64,000 nucleotides of DNA from Petrolisthes cinctipes (taxonomy: Eukaryota > Arthropoda > Malacostraca > Decapoda > Porcellanidae): the NCBI GenBank assembly GCA_033782935.1, contig JAWQEG010000135.1, forward strand, positions 870,501 to 934,500. Direction: 5' to 3'. A program made the translations under genes and the position numbers. Below the pieces are notes generated by a model. It ran no database searches, was not told where the DNA came from, and saw nothing but the letters and a program-made list of their open reading frames with translations. Positions 33,374 through 43,954 of this stretch are shown here, piece after piece (the first letter of the stretch is position 1; each line of letters begins with the position of its first letter).

Positions 33374-33578
33374 TACAGAGTTGAATGAAACATGAAAGGA
33401 AAATAGGCAGCTGACAGGAGGAGGGAGGGACAAGGTGTGTTTCAATGACAGACAACACCTCACCTCACCTCACCCAACCGACCTGACCTGGCCATTCCTC
33501 AGGGATCCGACCCCACATCTGGGAGGGATTTGACCACTAGTGCTCTCATTAATGGATCTAGTTTGAGCATACCTTCAT

Positions 33579-34994
33579 TTAAGTTATAAAGTTTTTATAG
33601 TGCTGTATACATACTGATTCTAATATTCTACGTTTCTTGAAATTGTTGCACTTAATTATCATTTTACTAGAATTCCAATCAATACAGTGGTTGTTGTCAT
33701 ATGCATGGACAAAGTTAGCATTATTTGTGTTACAATTCGTCATATCTCGTTTATGTTCTTTCATTCTAACATCTAAAGATCTCCCAGTTTCACCTATATA
33801 AACTAAGTCACAGTCTTTGCAAGGAATTTTGTATACTCCTGCTTGGGGCTGAACAGTGGCATTATTTCTTACAAGAGTAGTTTTGATACTAGAAGTATAT
33901 TTGAAGGATATGTTTACATCAAGTTCTCTGCTAACTGACTGAATTTCTTCCAGACTTTTTACATAAGGAAGACATAAATAAGGTTTCTTTTCGGACTGAC
34001 ATTTAGGAACATAGAAGGTTTTCCTAGCCTTATAATAAGCTTTTCTGACAAACCAATCAGGATATTTCAAGTTACGAAATATAATCCAAATTTTGTTGTT
34101 TTCTACCTCTAAATTTTGGGGGCTACAAATTCCTAATGCTCTGAGAAACAAGGTAGATATGACAGACATTTTGATAGAATCATTATGATAAGAGAAAAAA
34201 TGAATGTACATATCACAATGAGTGTGTTTCCTATAGACAGTGAAAGTAGGGAAGTCATTAATTTTAGTAACCAAAACATCAAGGAAGGGTAGGGACCCAT
34301 CAATTTCCCATTCCATTTTGAAATTGATAGATGGAACCAAGTCATTTAATTTGCAAAAGAATTCTTCAAAATTATTGAGACTGTTGGGCCAAAAGGAGAA
34401 AATGTCATCTACATACCTATGCCATATTAGATTTGGGGGTGCAAGGTTGGATAATAACTCAGTTTCAAAAAATTCCATATACAAATTACTAAGGATGGGG
34501 GATAACGCCGACCCCATAGCATTGCCAAAACGCTGAATGAAGAATTTATCATTAAAAGAAAAAGCATTGGATGAAACACAAAGATTAATTAATTCAAGGA
34601 AGGAAGATATTGGCATACCCAAATCTAAATCATAGTCTGGCATTTTCCTACTTAGAAATTCTAATACATCGTTAAGTGGCACTTTAGTGAAGAGTGAATC
34701 TACATCAAAACTTACCATTTTTCCATTAGTCAGGTTTAGAGACTTAATTTTATCATTAAAATGTGAGGAATTTTTAATGTGTGAACTTGAGATGCATCCC
34801 ACTAATGGTGATAATTTATTGGCTAAGAATGTTGATAATTTGTAGCTAAATGATCCACAGTACGAAACAATGGGGCGAAGAGGAACACCATTCTTATGTG
34901 TTTTGGGTAGACCATATATGTGTGGAAATTTAGGGTTGACTTGCATGAACCATTTGGCATCGATGTTGGGCACATTATTGAGTAGTTCTTTCAC
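33579..34994 (-). CDS. PLE ORF2, U14, open 471 codons, motif B changed
   Basis: Motif B reads GSALSP for GSPLSP (Pro163 to Ala) and SNLAPPN replaces SNIAPPN. Otherwise complete. Confidence 0.88.
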   Translation of the reverse strand: MKELLNNVPNIDAKWFMQVNPKFPHIYGLPKTHKNGVPLRPIVSYCGSFSYKLSTFLANKLSPLVGCISSSHIKNSSHFNDKIKSLNLTNGKMVSFDVDSLFTKVPLNDVLEFLSRKMPDYDLDLGMPISSFLELINLCVSSNAFSFNDKFFIQRFGNAMGSALSPILSNLYMEFFETELLSNLAPPNLIWHRYVDDIFSFWPNSLNNFEEFFCKLNDLVPSINFKMEWEIDGSLPFLDVLVTKINDFPTFTVYRKHTHCDMYIHFFSYHNDSIKMSVISTLFLRALGICSPQNLEVENNKIWIIFRNLKYPDWFVRKAYYKARKTFYVPKCQSEKKPYLCLPYVKSLEEIQSVSRELDVNISFKYTSSIKTTLVRNNATVQPQAGVYKIPCKDCDLVYIGETGRSLDVRMKEHKRDMTNCNTNNANFVHAYDNNHCIDWNSSKMIIKCNNFKKRRILESVCIQHYKNFIT

Positions 34995-35850
34995 AGTACG
35001 GTTGAACCGGGTGGACAGACACTTTAATTAAGGGAGAAGATCTCAACTTTTCATAAGTGGTGACGTCATTTAATAGATTTAACATCTTTTCTTCGTAGTT
35101 AACTTTATCAAGTATCACAACTGAGTTGCTCTTGTCAGCTTTAGTTATGAAAATAGAGTTGTTTTTTCTTAAATTCTCCAAGGCCAAACGAAACCGCCTA
35201 GGAATGGAATCATAGGAGTTAAAATGATCCAAAAAGCCATTGATTATAAAACCATTAAGGCACGGGAAATTATGCCTTCCATTAAATACAGACGCAACAA
35301 AATCTAGGGCAATATTTCTACCAGGTTTTAGAGCAAAAGAAAAACCCAGTTGCAACACTTGATTTTCAATTTCCGATAGCACATAGGACGACAAATTCAC
35401 CACTGAGCCCATAACACCACAGTTGCTCCACTCACTGGCACTGCACAATTCGCTGATGACTCTGTTGCGTCTAATCCTGGTCTTGTTCACTTCATGGTTA
35501 CACTTGTTACTGGCTGTCTGAAGTACGGATTCCAACAAATCATCATGAAGGTGTCCTTTGAGAAGTCGTATGTTACGTCGAAGAAGCCAATACGACTCAT
35601 CAACTTTTCGTTTTATGCAGGCAACACGCTCAAGTAGAGTGGTACGGGCAACATCAGGAAACGGTGTAGTCCTCCATCTAAAGAACGGCAAGAAAGACTT
35701 AGGGATGACTTGTTTATGGAGGAATTTCAGTTGAAGCTTCTTTTTCTTGACTGCCGTTAAACACTTCTCGTAACGTCGGAAGCAGGAGGTCAGGAACGGG
35801 AAAGTCAGCAGGAAGGAGGAGAAGAGGTGGTGTCTGATCGTGGGATCCAT
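34975..35850 (-). CDS. PLE ORF1, U14, open 291 codons
   Basis: Open; private ARTTLLER and IKRKVDES. Confidence 0.8.
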   Translation of the reverse strand: MDPTIRHHLFSSFLLTFPFLTSCFRRYEKCLTAVKKKKLQLKFLHKQVIPKSFLPFFRWRTTPFPDVARTTLLERVACIKRKVDESYWLLRRNIRLLKGHLHDDLLESVLQTASNKCNHEVNKTRIRRNRVISELCSASEWSNCGVMGSVVNLSSYVLSEIENQVLQLGFSFALKPGRNIALDFVASVFNGRHNFPCLNGFIINGFLDHFNSYDSIPRRFRLALENLRKNNSIFITKADKSNSVVILDKVNYEEKMLNLLNDVTTYEKLRSSPLIKVSVHPVQPYCERTTQ

Positions 35851-35931
35851 AATGGAGTGGTAATTCACAATGACGTGAAGAGCAGCATGCTAAGAAAAAC
35901 CCACTTTTTATAGACAAAAAGCATTTAATAT

Positions 35932-35967
35932 GGACGTTTCGGAGGCAACTACCTCCCTCTTCAGCAG
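35932..35967 (-). ncRNA. Hammerhead-like core, U14
   Basis: Intact core. Confidence 0.64.
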
Positions 35968-36172
35968 TACAGAGTTGAATGAAACATGAAAGGAAAATAG
36001 GCAGCTGACAGGAGGAGGGAGGGACAAGGTGTGTTCCGATGACAGACAACACCTCACCTCACCTCACCCAACCGACCTGACCTGGCCATTCCTCAGGGAT
36101 CCGACCCCACATCTGGGAGGGATTTGACCACTAGTGCTCTCATTAATGGATCTAGTTTGAGCATACCTTCAT

Positions 36173-37588
36173 TTAAGTTATAAAGTTTTTATAGTGCTGT
36201 ATACATACTGATTTTAATATTCTACGTTTCTTGAAATTGTTGCACTTAATTATCATTTTACTAGAATTCCAATCAATACAGTGGTTGTTGTCATATGCAT
36301 GGACAAAGTTAGCATTATTTGTGTTACAATTCGTCATATCTCGTTTATGTTCTCTCATTCTAACATCTAAAGATCTCCCAGTTTCACCTATATAAACTAA
36401 GTCACAGTCTTTGCAAGGAATTTTGTATACTCCTGCTTGGGGCTGAACAGTGGCATTATTTCTTACAAGAGTAGTTTTGATACTAGAAGTATATTTGAAG
36501 GATATGTTTACATCAAGTTCTCTGCTAACTGACTGAATTTCTTCCAGACTTTTTACATAAGGAAGACATAAATAAGGTTTCTTTTCGGACTGACATTTAG
36601 GAACATAGAAGGTTTTCCTAGCCTTATAATAGGCTTTTCTGAAAAACCAATCAGGATATTTCAAGTTACGAAATATAATCCAAATTTTGTTGTTTTCTAC
36701 CTCTAAATTTTGGGGGCTACAAATTCCTAATGCTCTGGGAAACAAGGTAGATATGACAGACATTTTGATAGAATCATTATGATAAGAGAAAAAATGAATG
36801 TACATATCACAATGAGTGTGTTTCCTATAGACAGTGAAAGTAGGGAAGTCATTAATTTTAGTAACCAAAACATCAAGGAAGGGTAGGGACCCATCAATTT
36901 CCCATTCCATTTTGAAATTGATAGATGGAACCAAGTCATTTAATTTGCAAAAGAATTCTTCAAAATTATTGAGACTGTTGGGCCAAAAGGAGAAAATGTC
37001 ATCTACATACCTATGCCATATTAGATTTGGGGGTGCAATGTTGGATAATAACTCAGTTTCAAAAAATTCCATATACAAATTACTAAGGATGGGGGATAAC
37101 GACGACCCCATAGCATTGCCAAAACGCTGAATGAAGAATTTATCATTAAAAGAAAAAGCATTGGATGAAACACAAAGATTAATTAATTCAAGGAAGGAAG
37201 ATATTGGCATACCCAAATCTAAATCATAGTCTGGCATTTTCCTACTTAGAAATTCTAATACATCGTTAAGTGGCACTTTAGTGAAGAGTGAATCTACATC
37301 AAAACTTACCATTTTTCCATTAGTCAGGTTTAGAGACTTAATTTTATCATTAAAATGTGAGGAATTTTTAATGTGTGAACTTGAGATGCATCCCACTAAT
37401 GGTGATAATTTATTGGCTAAGAATGTTGATAATTTGTAGCTAAATGATCCACAGTACGAAACAATGGGGCGAAGAGGAACACCATTCTTATGTGTTTTGG
37501 GTAGACCATATATGTGTGGAAATTTAGGGTTGACTTGCATGAACCATTTGGCATCGATGTTGGGCACATTATTGAGTAGTTCTTTCAC
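36173..37588 (-). CDS. PLE ORF2, U15, open but nuclease Glu replaced
   Basis: Motif B is GSSLSP (Pro163 to Ser), and the likely catalytic Glu459 is Lys (RRILKS), as in U1-U3. It is the only core unit with this change. Confidence 0.88.
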   Translation of the reverse strand: MKELLNNVPNIDAKWFMQVNPKFPHIYGLPKTHKNGVPLRPIVSYCGSFSYKLSTFLANKLSPLVGCISSSHIKNSSHFNDKIKSLNLTNGKMVSFDVDSLFTKVPLNDVLEFLSRKMPDYDLDLGMPISSFLELINLCVSSNAFSFNDKFFIQRFGNAMGSSLSPILSNLYMEFFETELLSNIAPPNLIWHRYVDDIFSFWPNSLNNFEEFFCKLNDLVPSINFKMEWEIDGSLPFLDVLVTKINDFPTFTVYRKHTHCDMYIHFFSYHNDSIKMSVISTLFPRALGICSPQNLEVENNKIWIIFRNLKYPDWFFRKAYYKARKTFYVPKCQSEKKPYLCLPYVKSLEEIQSVSRELDVNISFKYTSSIKTTLVRNNATVQPQAGVYKIPCKDCDLVYIGETGRSLDVRMREHKRDMTNCNTNNANFVHAYDNNHCIDWNSSKMIIKCNNFKKRRILKSVCIQHYKNFIT

Positions 37589-38444
37589 AGTACGGTTGAA
37601 CCGGGTGGACAGACACTTTAATTAAGGGAGAAGATCTCAACTTTTCATAAGTGGTGACGTCATTTAATAGATTTAACATCTTTTCTTCGTAGTTAACTTT
37701 ATCAAGTATCACAACTGAGTTGCTCTTGTCAGCTTTAGTTATGAAAATAGAGTTGTTTTTTCTTAAATTCTCCAAGGCCAAACGAAACCGCCTAGGAATG
37801 GAATCATAGGAGTTAAAATGATCCAAAAAGCCATTGATTATAAAACCATTAAGGCACGGGAAATTATGCCTTCCATTAAATACAGACGCAACAAAATCTA
37901 GGGCAATATTTCTACCAGGTTTTAGAGCAAAAGAAAAACCCAGTTGCAACACTTGATTTTCAATTTCCGATAGCACATAGGACGACAAATTCACCACTGA
38001 GCCCATAAAACCACAGTTGCTCCACTCACTGGCACTGCACAATTCGCTGATGACTCTGTTGCGTCTAATCCTGGTCTTGTTCACTTCATGGTTACACTTG
38101 TTACTGGCTGTCTGAAGTACGGATTCCAACAAATCATCATGAAGGTGTCCTTTGAGAAGTCGTATGTTACGTCGAAGAAGCCAATACGACTCATCAACTT
38201 CTCGTTTTATGCAGGCAACACGCTCAAGTAGAGTGGCACGGGCAACATCAGGAAACGGTGTAGTCCTCCATCTAAAGAACGGCAAGAAAGACTTAGGGAT
38301 GACTTGTTTATGGAGGAATTTCAGTTGAAGCTTCTTTTTCTTGACTGCCGTTAAACACTTCTCGTAACGTCGGAAGCAGGAGGTCAGGAACGGGAAAGTC
38401 AGCAGGAAGGAGGAGAAGAGGTGGTGTCTGATCGTGGGATCCAT
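37569..38444 (-). CDS. PLE ORF1, U15, open 291 codons
   Basis: Open; translation appears identical to U16 ORF1, including SNCGFMGS. Confidence 0.8.
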   Translation of the reverse strand: MDPTIRHHLFSSFLLTFPFLTSCFRRYEKCLTAVKKKKLQLKFLHKQVIPKSFLPFFRWRTTPFPDVARATLLERVACIKREVDESYWLLRRNIRLLKGHLHDDLLESVLQTASNKCNHEVNKTRIRRNRVISELCSASEWSNCGFMGSVVNLSSYVLSEIENQVLQLGFSFALKPGRNIALDFVASVFNGRHNFPCLNGFIINGFLDHFNSYDSIPRRFRLALENLRKNNSIFITKADKSNSVVILDKVNYEEKMLNLLNDVTTYEKLRSSPLIKVSVHPVQPYCERTTQ

Positions 38445-38525
38445 AATGGAGTGGTAATTCACAATGACGTGAAGAGCAGCATGCTAAGAAAAACCCACTT
38501 TTTATAGACAAAAAGAATTTAATAT

Positions 38526-38561
38526 GGACGTTTCGGAGGCAACTACCTCCCTCTTCAGCAG
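38526..38561 (-). ncRNA. Hammerhead-like core, U15
   Basis: Has the AAAAAGAATTT neighbour of the mutant class but an intact GAAAC, so the neighbour change came first or recombination separated them. Confidence 0.63.
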
Positions 38562-38766
38562 TACAGAGTTGAATGAAACATGAAAGGAAAATAGGCAGCT
38601 GACAGGAGGAGGGAGGGACAAGGTGTGTTCCGATGACAGACAACACCTCACCTCACCTCACCCAACCGACCTGACCTGGCCATTCCTCAGGGATCCGACT
38701 CCACATCTGGGAGGGATTTGACCACTAGTGCTCTCATTAATGGATCTAGTTTGAGCATACCTTCAT

Positions 38767-40182
38767 TTAAGTTATAAAGTTTTTATAGTGCTGTATACAT
38801 ACTGATTCTAATATTCTACGTTTCTTGAAATTGTTGCACTTAATTATCATTTTACTAGAATTCCAATCAATACAGTGGTTGTTGTCATATGCATGGACAA
38901 AGTTAGCATTATTTGTGTTACAATTCGTCATATCTCGTTTATGTTCTCTCATTCTAACATCTAAAGATCTCCCAGTTTCACCTATATAAACTAAGTCACA
39001 GTCTTTGCAAGGAATTTTGTATACTCCTGCTTGGGGCTGAACAGTGGCATTATTTCTTACAAGAGTAGTTTTGATACTAGAAGTATATTTGAAGGATATG
39101 TTTACATCAAGTTCTCTGCTAACTGACTGAATTTCTTCCAGACTTTTTACATAAGGAAGACATAAATAAGGTTTCTTTTCGGACTGACATTTAGGAACAT
39201 AGAAGGTTTTCCTAGCCTTATAATAGGCTTTTCTGAAAAACCAATCAGGATATTTCAAGTTACGAAATATAATCCAAATTTTGTTGTTTTCTACCTCTAA
39301 ATTTTGGGGGCTACAAATTCCTAATGCTCTGGGAAACAAGGTAGATATGACAGACATTTTGATAGAATCATTATGATAAGAGAAAAAATGAATGTACATA
39401 TCACAATGAGTGTGTTTCCTATAGACAGTGAAAGTAGGGAAGTCATTAATTTTAGTAACCAAAACATCAAGGAAGGGTAGGGACCCATCAATTTCCCATT
39501 CCATTTTGAAATTGATAGATGGAACCAAGTCATTTAATTTGCAAAAGAATTCTTCAAAATTATTGAGACTGTTGGGCCAAAAGGAGAAAATGTCATCTAC
39601 ATACCTATGCCATATTAGATTTGGGGGTGCAATGTTGGATAATAACTCAGTTTCAAAAAATTCCATATACAAATTACTAAGGATGGGGGATAACGACGAC
39701 CCCATAGCATTGCCAAAACGCTGAATGAAGAATTTATCATTAAAAGAAAAAGCATTGGATGAAACACAAAGATTAATTAATTCAAGGAAGGAAGATATTG
39801 GCATACCCAAATCTAAATCATAGTCTGGCATTTTCCTACTTAGAAATTCTAATACATCGTTAAGTGGCACTTTAGTGAAGAGTGAATCTACATCAAAACT
39901 TACCATTTTTCCATTAGTCAGGTTTAGAGACTTAATTTTATCATTAAAATGTGAGGAATTTTTAATGTGTGAACTTGAGATGCATCCCACTAATGGTGAT
40001 AATTTATTGGCTAAGAATTTTGATAATTTGTAGCTAAATGATCCACAGTACGAAACAATGGGGCGAAGAGGAACACCATTCTTATGTGTTTTGGGTAGAC
40101 CATATATGTGTGGAAATTTAGGGTTGACTTGCATGAACCATTTGGCATCGATGTTGGGCACATTATTGAGTAGTTCTTTCAC
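38767..40182 (-). CDS. PLE ORF2, U16, open 471 codons
   Basis: GSSLSP in motif B; SYKLSKFL replaces SYKLSTFL; RRILES intact. Confidence 0.88.
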   Translation of the reverse strand: MKELLNNVPNIDAKWFMQVNPKFPHIYGLPKTHKNGVPLRPIVSYCGSFSYKLSKFLANKLSPLVGCISSSHIKNSSHFNDKIKSLNLTNGKMVSFDVDSLFTKVPLNDVLEFLSRKMPDYDLDLGMPISSFLELINLCVSSNAFSFNDKFFIQRFGNAMGSSLSPILSNLYMEFFETELLSNIAPPNLIWHRYVDDIFSFWPNSLNNFEEFFCKLNDLVPSINFKMEWEIDGSLPFLDVLVTKINDFPTFTVYRKHTHCDMYIHFFSYHNDSIKMSVISTLFPRALGICSPQNLEVENNKIWIIFRNLKYPDWFFRKAYYKARKTFYVPKCQSEKKPYLCLPYVKSLEEIQSVSRELDVNISFKYTSSIKTTLVRNNATVQPQAGVYKIPCKDCDLVYIGETGRSLDVRMREHKRDMTNCNTNNANFVHAYDNNHCIDWNSSKMIIKCNNFKKRRILESVCIQHYKNFIT

Positions 40183-41038
40183 AGTACGGTTGAACCGGGT
40201 GGACAGACACTTTAATTAAGGGAGAAGATCTCAACTTTTCATAAGTGGTGACGTCATTTAATAGATTTAACATCTTTTCTTCGTAGTTAACTTTATCAAG
40301 TATCACAACTGAGTTGCTCTTGTCAGCTTTAGTTATGAAAATAGAGTTGTTTTTTCTTAAATTCTCCAAGGCCAAACGAAACCGCCTAGGAATGGAATCA
40401 TAGGAGTTAAAATGATCCAAAAAGCCATTGATTATAAAACCATTAAGGCACGGGAAATTATGCCTTCCATTAAATACAGACGCAACAAAATCTAGGGCAA
40501 TATTTCTACCAGGTTTTAGAGCAAAAGAAAAACCCAGTTGCAACACTTGATTTTCAATTTCCGATAGCACATAGGACGACAAATTCACCACTGAGCCCAT
40601 AAAACCACAGTTGCTCCACTCACTGGCACTGCACAATTCGCTGATGACTCTGTTGCGTCTAATCCTGGTCTTGTTCACTTCATGGTTACACTTGTTACTG
40701 GCTGTCTGAAGTACGGATTCCAACAAATCATCATGAAGGTGTCCTTTGAGAAGTCGTATGTTACGTCGAAGAAGCCAATACGACTCATCAACTTCTCGTT
40801 TTATGCAGGCAACACGCTCAAGTAGAGTGGCACGGGCAACATCAGGAAACGGTGTAGTCCTCCATCTAAAGAACGGCAAGAAAGACTTAGGGATGACTTG
40901 TTTATGGAGGAATTTCAGTTGAAGCTTCTTTTTCTTGACTGCCGTTAAACACTTCTCGTAACGTCGGAAGCAGGAGGTCAGGAACGGGAAAGTCAGCAGG
41001 AAGGAGGAGAAGAGGTGGTGTCTGATCGTGGGATCCAT
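40163..41038 (-). CDS. PLE ORF1, U16, open 291 codons
   Basis: Open; matches U15. Confidence 0.8.
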   Translation of the reverse strand: MDPTIRHHLFSSFLLTFPFLTSCFRRYEKCLTAVKKKKLQLKFLHKQVIPKSFLPFFRWRTTPFPDVARATLLERVACIKREVDESYWLLRRNIRLLKGHLHDDLLESVLQTASNKCNHEVNKTRIRRNRVISELCSASEWSNCGFMGSVVNLSSYVLSEIENQVLQLGFSFALKPGRNIALDFVASVFNGRHNFPCLNGFIINGFLDHFNSYDSIPRRFRLALENLRKNNSIFITKADKSNSVVILDKVNYEEKMLNLLNDVTTYEKLRSSPLIKVSVHPVQPYCERTTQ

Positions 41039-41119
41039 AATGGAGTGGTAATTCACAATGACGTGAAGAGCAGCATGCTAAGAAAAACCCACTTTTTATA
41101 GACAAAAAGAATTTAATAT

Positions 41120-41155
41120 GGACGGTTCGGAGGCAACTACCTCCCTCTTCAGCAG
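41120..41155 (-). ncRNA. Hammerhead-like core, U16, GAAAC mutated
   Basis: GAACC variant. Confidence 0.56.
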
Positions 41156-41360
41156 TACAGAGTTGAATGAAACATGAAAGGAAAATAGGCAGCTGACAGG
41201 AGGAGGGAGGGACAAGGTGTGTTCCGATGACAGACAACACCTCACCTCACCTCACCCAACCGACCTGACCTGGCCATTCCTCAGGGATCCGACTCCACAT
41301 CTGGTAGGGATTTGACCACTAGTGCTCTCATTAATGGATCTAGTTTGAGCATACCTTCAT

Positions 41361-42776
41361 TTAAGTTATAAAGTTTTTATAGTGCTGTATACATACTGAT
41401 TCTAATATTCTACGTTTCTTGAAATTGTTGCACTTAATTATCATTTTACTAGAATTCCAATCAATACAGTGGTTGTTGTCATATGCATGGACAAAGTTAG
41501 CATTATTTGTGTTACAATTCGTCATATCTCGTTTATGTTCTTTCATTCTAACATCTAAAGATCTCCCAGTTTCACCTATATAAACTAAGTCACAGTCTTT
41601 GCAAGGAATTTTGTATACTCCTGCTTGGGGCTGAACAGTGGCATTATTTCTTACAAGAGTAGTTTTGATACTAGAAGTATATTTGAAGGATATGTTTACA
41701 TCAAGTTCTCTGCTAACTGACTGAATTTCTTCCAGACTTTTTACATAAGGAAGACATAAATAAGGTTTCTTTTCGGACTGACATTTAGGAACATAGAAGG
41801 TTTTCCTAGCCTTATAATAAGCTTTTCTGACAAACCAATCAGGATATTTCAAGTTACGAAATATAATCCAAATTTTGTTGTTTTCTACCTCTAAATTTTG
41901 GGGGATACACATTCCTAATGCTCTGAGAAACAAGGTAGATATGACAGACATTTTGATAGAATCATTATGATAAGAGAAAAAATGAATGTACATATCACAA
42001 TGAGTGTGTTTCCTATAGACAGTGAAAGTAGGGAAGTCATTAATTTTAGTAACCAAAACATCAAGGAAGGGTAGGGACCCATCAATTTCCCATTCCATTT
42101 TGAAATTGATAGATGGAACCAAGTCATTTAATTTGCAAAAGAATTCTTCAAAATTATTGAGACTGTTGGGCCAAAAGGAGAAAATGTCATCTACATACCT
42201 ATGCCATATTAGATTTGGGGGTGCAATGTTGGATAATAACTCAGTTTCAAAAAATTCCATATACAAATTACTAAGGATGGGGGATAACGGCGACCCCATA
42301 GCATTGCCAAAACGCTGAATGAAGAATTTATCATTAAAAGAAAAAGCATTGGATGAAACACAAAGATTAATTAATTCAAGGAAGGAAGATATTGGCATAC
42401 CCAAATCTAAATCATAGTCTGGCATTTTCCTACTTAGAAATTCTAATACATCGTTAAGTGGCACTTTAGTGAAGAGTGAATCTACATCAAAACTTACCAT
42501 TTTTCCATTAGTCAGGTTTAGAGACTTAATTTTATCATTAAAATGTGAGGAATTTTTAATGTGTGAACTTGAGATGCATCCCACTAATGGTGATAATTTA
42601 TTGGCTAAGAATGTTGATAATTTGTAGCTAAATGATCCACAGTACGAAACAATGGGGCGAAGAGGAACACCATTCTTATGTGTTTTGGGTAGACCATATA
42701 TGTGTGGAAATTTAGGGTTGACTTGCATGAACCATTTGGCATCGATGTTGGGCACATTATTGAGTAGTTCTTTCAC
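41361..42776 (-). CDS. PLE ORF2, U17, open 471 codons
   Basis: Translation appears identical to U11 and U12 ORF2. Confidence 0.88.
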   Translation of the reverse strand: MKELLNNVPNIDAKWFMQVNPKFPHIYGLPKTHKNGVPLRPIVSYCGSFSYKLSTFLANKLSPLVGCISSSHIKNSSHFNDKIKSLNLTNGKMVSFDVDSLFTKVPLNDVLEFLSRKMPDYDLDLGMPISSFLELINLCVSSNAFSFNDKFFIQRFGNAMGSPLSPILSNLYMEFFETELLSNIAPPNLIWHRYVDDIFSFWPNSLNNFEEFFCKLNDLVPSINFKMEWEIDGSLPFLDVLVTKINDFPTFTVYRKHTHCDMYIHFFSYHNDSIKMSVISTLFLRALGMCIPQNLEVENNKIWIIFRNLKYPDWFVRKAYYKARKTFYVPKCQSEKKPYLCLPYVKSLEEIQSVSRELDVNISFKYTSSIKTTLVRNNATVQPQAGVYKIPCKDCDLVYIGETGRSLDVRMKEHKRDMTNCNTNNANFVHAYDNNHCIDWNSSKMIIKCNNFKKRRILESVCIQHYKNFIT

Positions 42777-43632
42777 AGTACGGTTGAACCGGGTGGACAG
42801 ACACTTTAATTAAGGGAGAAGATCTCAACTTTTCATAAGTGGTGACGTCATTTAATAGATTTAACATCTTTTCTTCGTAGTTAACTTTATCAAGTATCAC
42901 AACTGAGTTGCTCTTGTCAGCTTTAGTTATGAAAATAGAGTTGTTTTTTCTTAAATTCTCCAAGGCCAAACGAAACCGCCTAGGAATGGAATCATAGGAG
43001 TTAAAATGATCCAAAAAGCCATTGATTATAAAACCATTAAGGCACGGGAAATTATGCCTTCCATTAAATACAGACGCAACAAAATCTAGGGCAATATTTC
43101 TACCAGGTTTTAGAGCAAAAGAAAAACCCAGTTGCAACACTTGATTTTCAATTTCCGATAGCACATAGGACGACAAATTCACCACTGAGACCATAACACC
43201 ACAGTTGCTCCACTCACTGGCACTGCACAATTCGCTGATGACTCTGTTGCGTCTTATCCTGGTCTTGTTCACTTCATGGTTACACTTGTTACTGGCTGTC
43301 TGAAGTACGGATTCCAACAAATCATCATGAAGGTGTCCTTTGAGAAGTCGTATGTTACGTCGAAGAAGCCAATACGACTCATCAACTTCTCGTTTTATGC
43401 AGGCAACACGCTCAAGTAGAGTGGCACGGGCAACATCAGGAAACGGTGTAGTCCTCCATCTAAAGAACGGCAAGAAAGACTTAGGGATGACTTGTTTATG
43501 GAGGAATTTCAGTTGAAGCTTCTTTTTCTTGACTGCCGTTAAACACTTCTCGTAAAGTCGGAAGCAGGAGGTCAGGAACGGGAAAGTCAGCAGGAAGGAG
43601 GAGAAGAGGTGGTGTCTGATCGTGGGATCCAT
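42757..43632 (-). CDS. PLE ORF1, U17, open 291 codons
   Basis: Open; private SCFRLYEK, and GVMVSVVN shared with U13 and U18. Confidence 0.8.
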   Translation of the reverse strand: MDPTIRHHLFSSFLLTFPFLTSCFRLYEKCLTAVKKKKLQLKFLHKQVIPKSFLPFFRWRTTPFPDVARATLLERVACIKREVDESYWLLRRNIRLLKGHLHDDLLESVLQTASNKCNHEVNKTRIRRNRVISELCSASEWSNCGVMVSVVNLSSYVLSEIENQVLQLGFSFALKPGRNIALDFVASVFNGRHNFPCLNGFIINGFLDHFNSYDSIPRRFRLALENLRKNNSIFITKADKSNSVVILDKVNYEEKMLNLLNDVTTYEKLRSSPLIKVSVHPVQPYCERTTQ

Positions 43633-43713
43633 AATGGAGTGGTAATTCACAATGACGTGAAGAGCAGCATGCTAAGAAAAACCCACTTTTTATAGACAAA
43701 AAGCATTTAATAT

Positions 43714-43749
43714 GGACGTTTCGGAGGCAACTACCTCCCTCTTCAGCAG
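43714..43749 (-). ncRNA. Hammerhead-like core, U17
   Basis: Intact core. Confidence 0.64.
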
Positions 43750-43954
43750 TACAGAGTTGAATGAAACATGAAAGGAAAATAGGCAGCTGACAGGAGGAGG
43801 GAGGGACAAGGTGTGTTCCGATGACAGACAACACCTCACCTCACCTCACCCAACCGACCTGACCTGGCCATTCCTCAGGGATCCGACCCCACATCTGGGA
43901 GGGATTTGACCACTAGTGCTCTCATTAATGGATCTAGTTTGAGCATACCTTCAT

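Larger units (their letters stand above)
31004..33597 (-). mobile_element. PLE unit U13 (2,594 bp)
   Basis: ALGMCIPQN-class ORF2 with a U10-type intergenic block (33257-33578). Confidence 0.95.
33598..36191 (-). mobile_element. PLE unit U14 (2,594 bp)
   Basis: Both ORFs open. The intergenic block is 35851-36172, with a GTTCCGATGAC variant also seen in U11 and U15-U18. Confidence 0.95.
36192..38785 (-). mobile_element. PLE unit U15 (2,594 bp)
   Basis: Sister of U16 (shared FPRALG, WFFRKA, RMREHK, CGFMGS). The intergenic block is 38445-38766. Confidence 0.95.
38786..41379 (-). mobile_element. PLE unit U16 (2,594 bp)
   Basis: Sister of U15 with a normal nuclease Glu. The intergenic block is 41039-41360. 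Confidence 0.95.
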
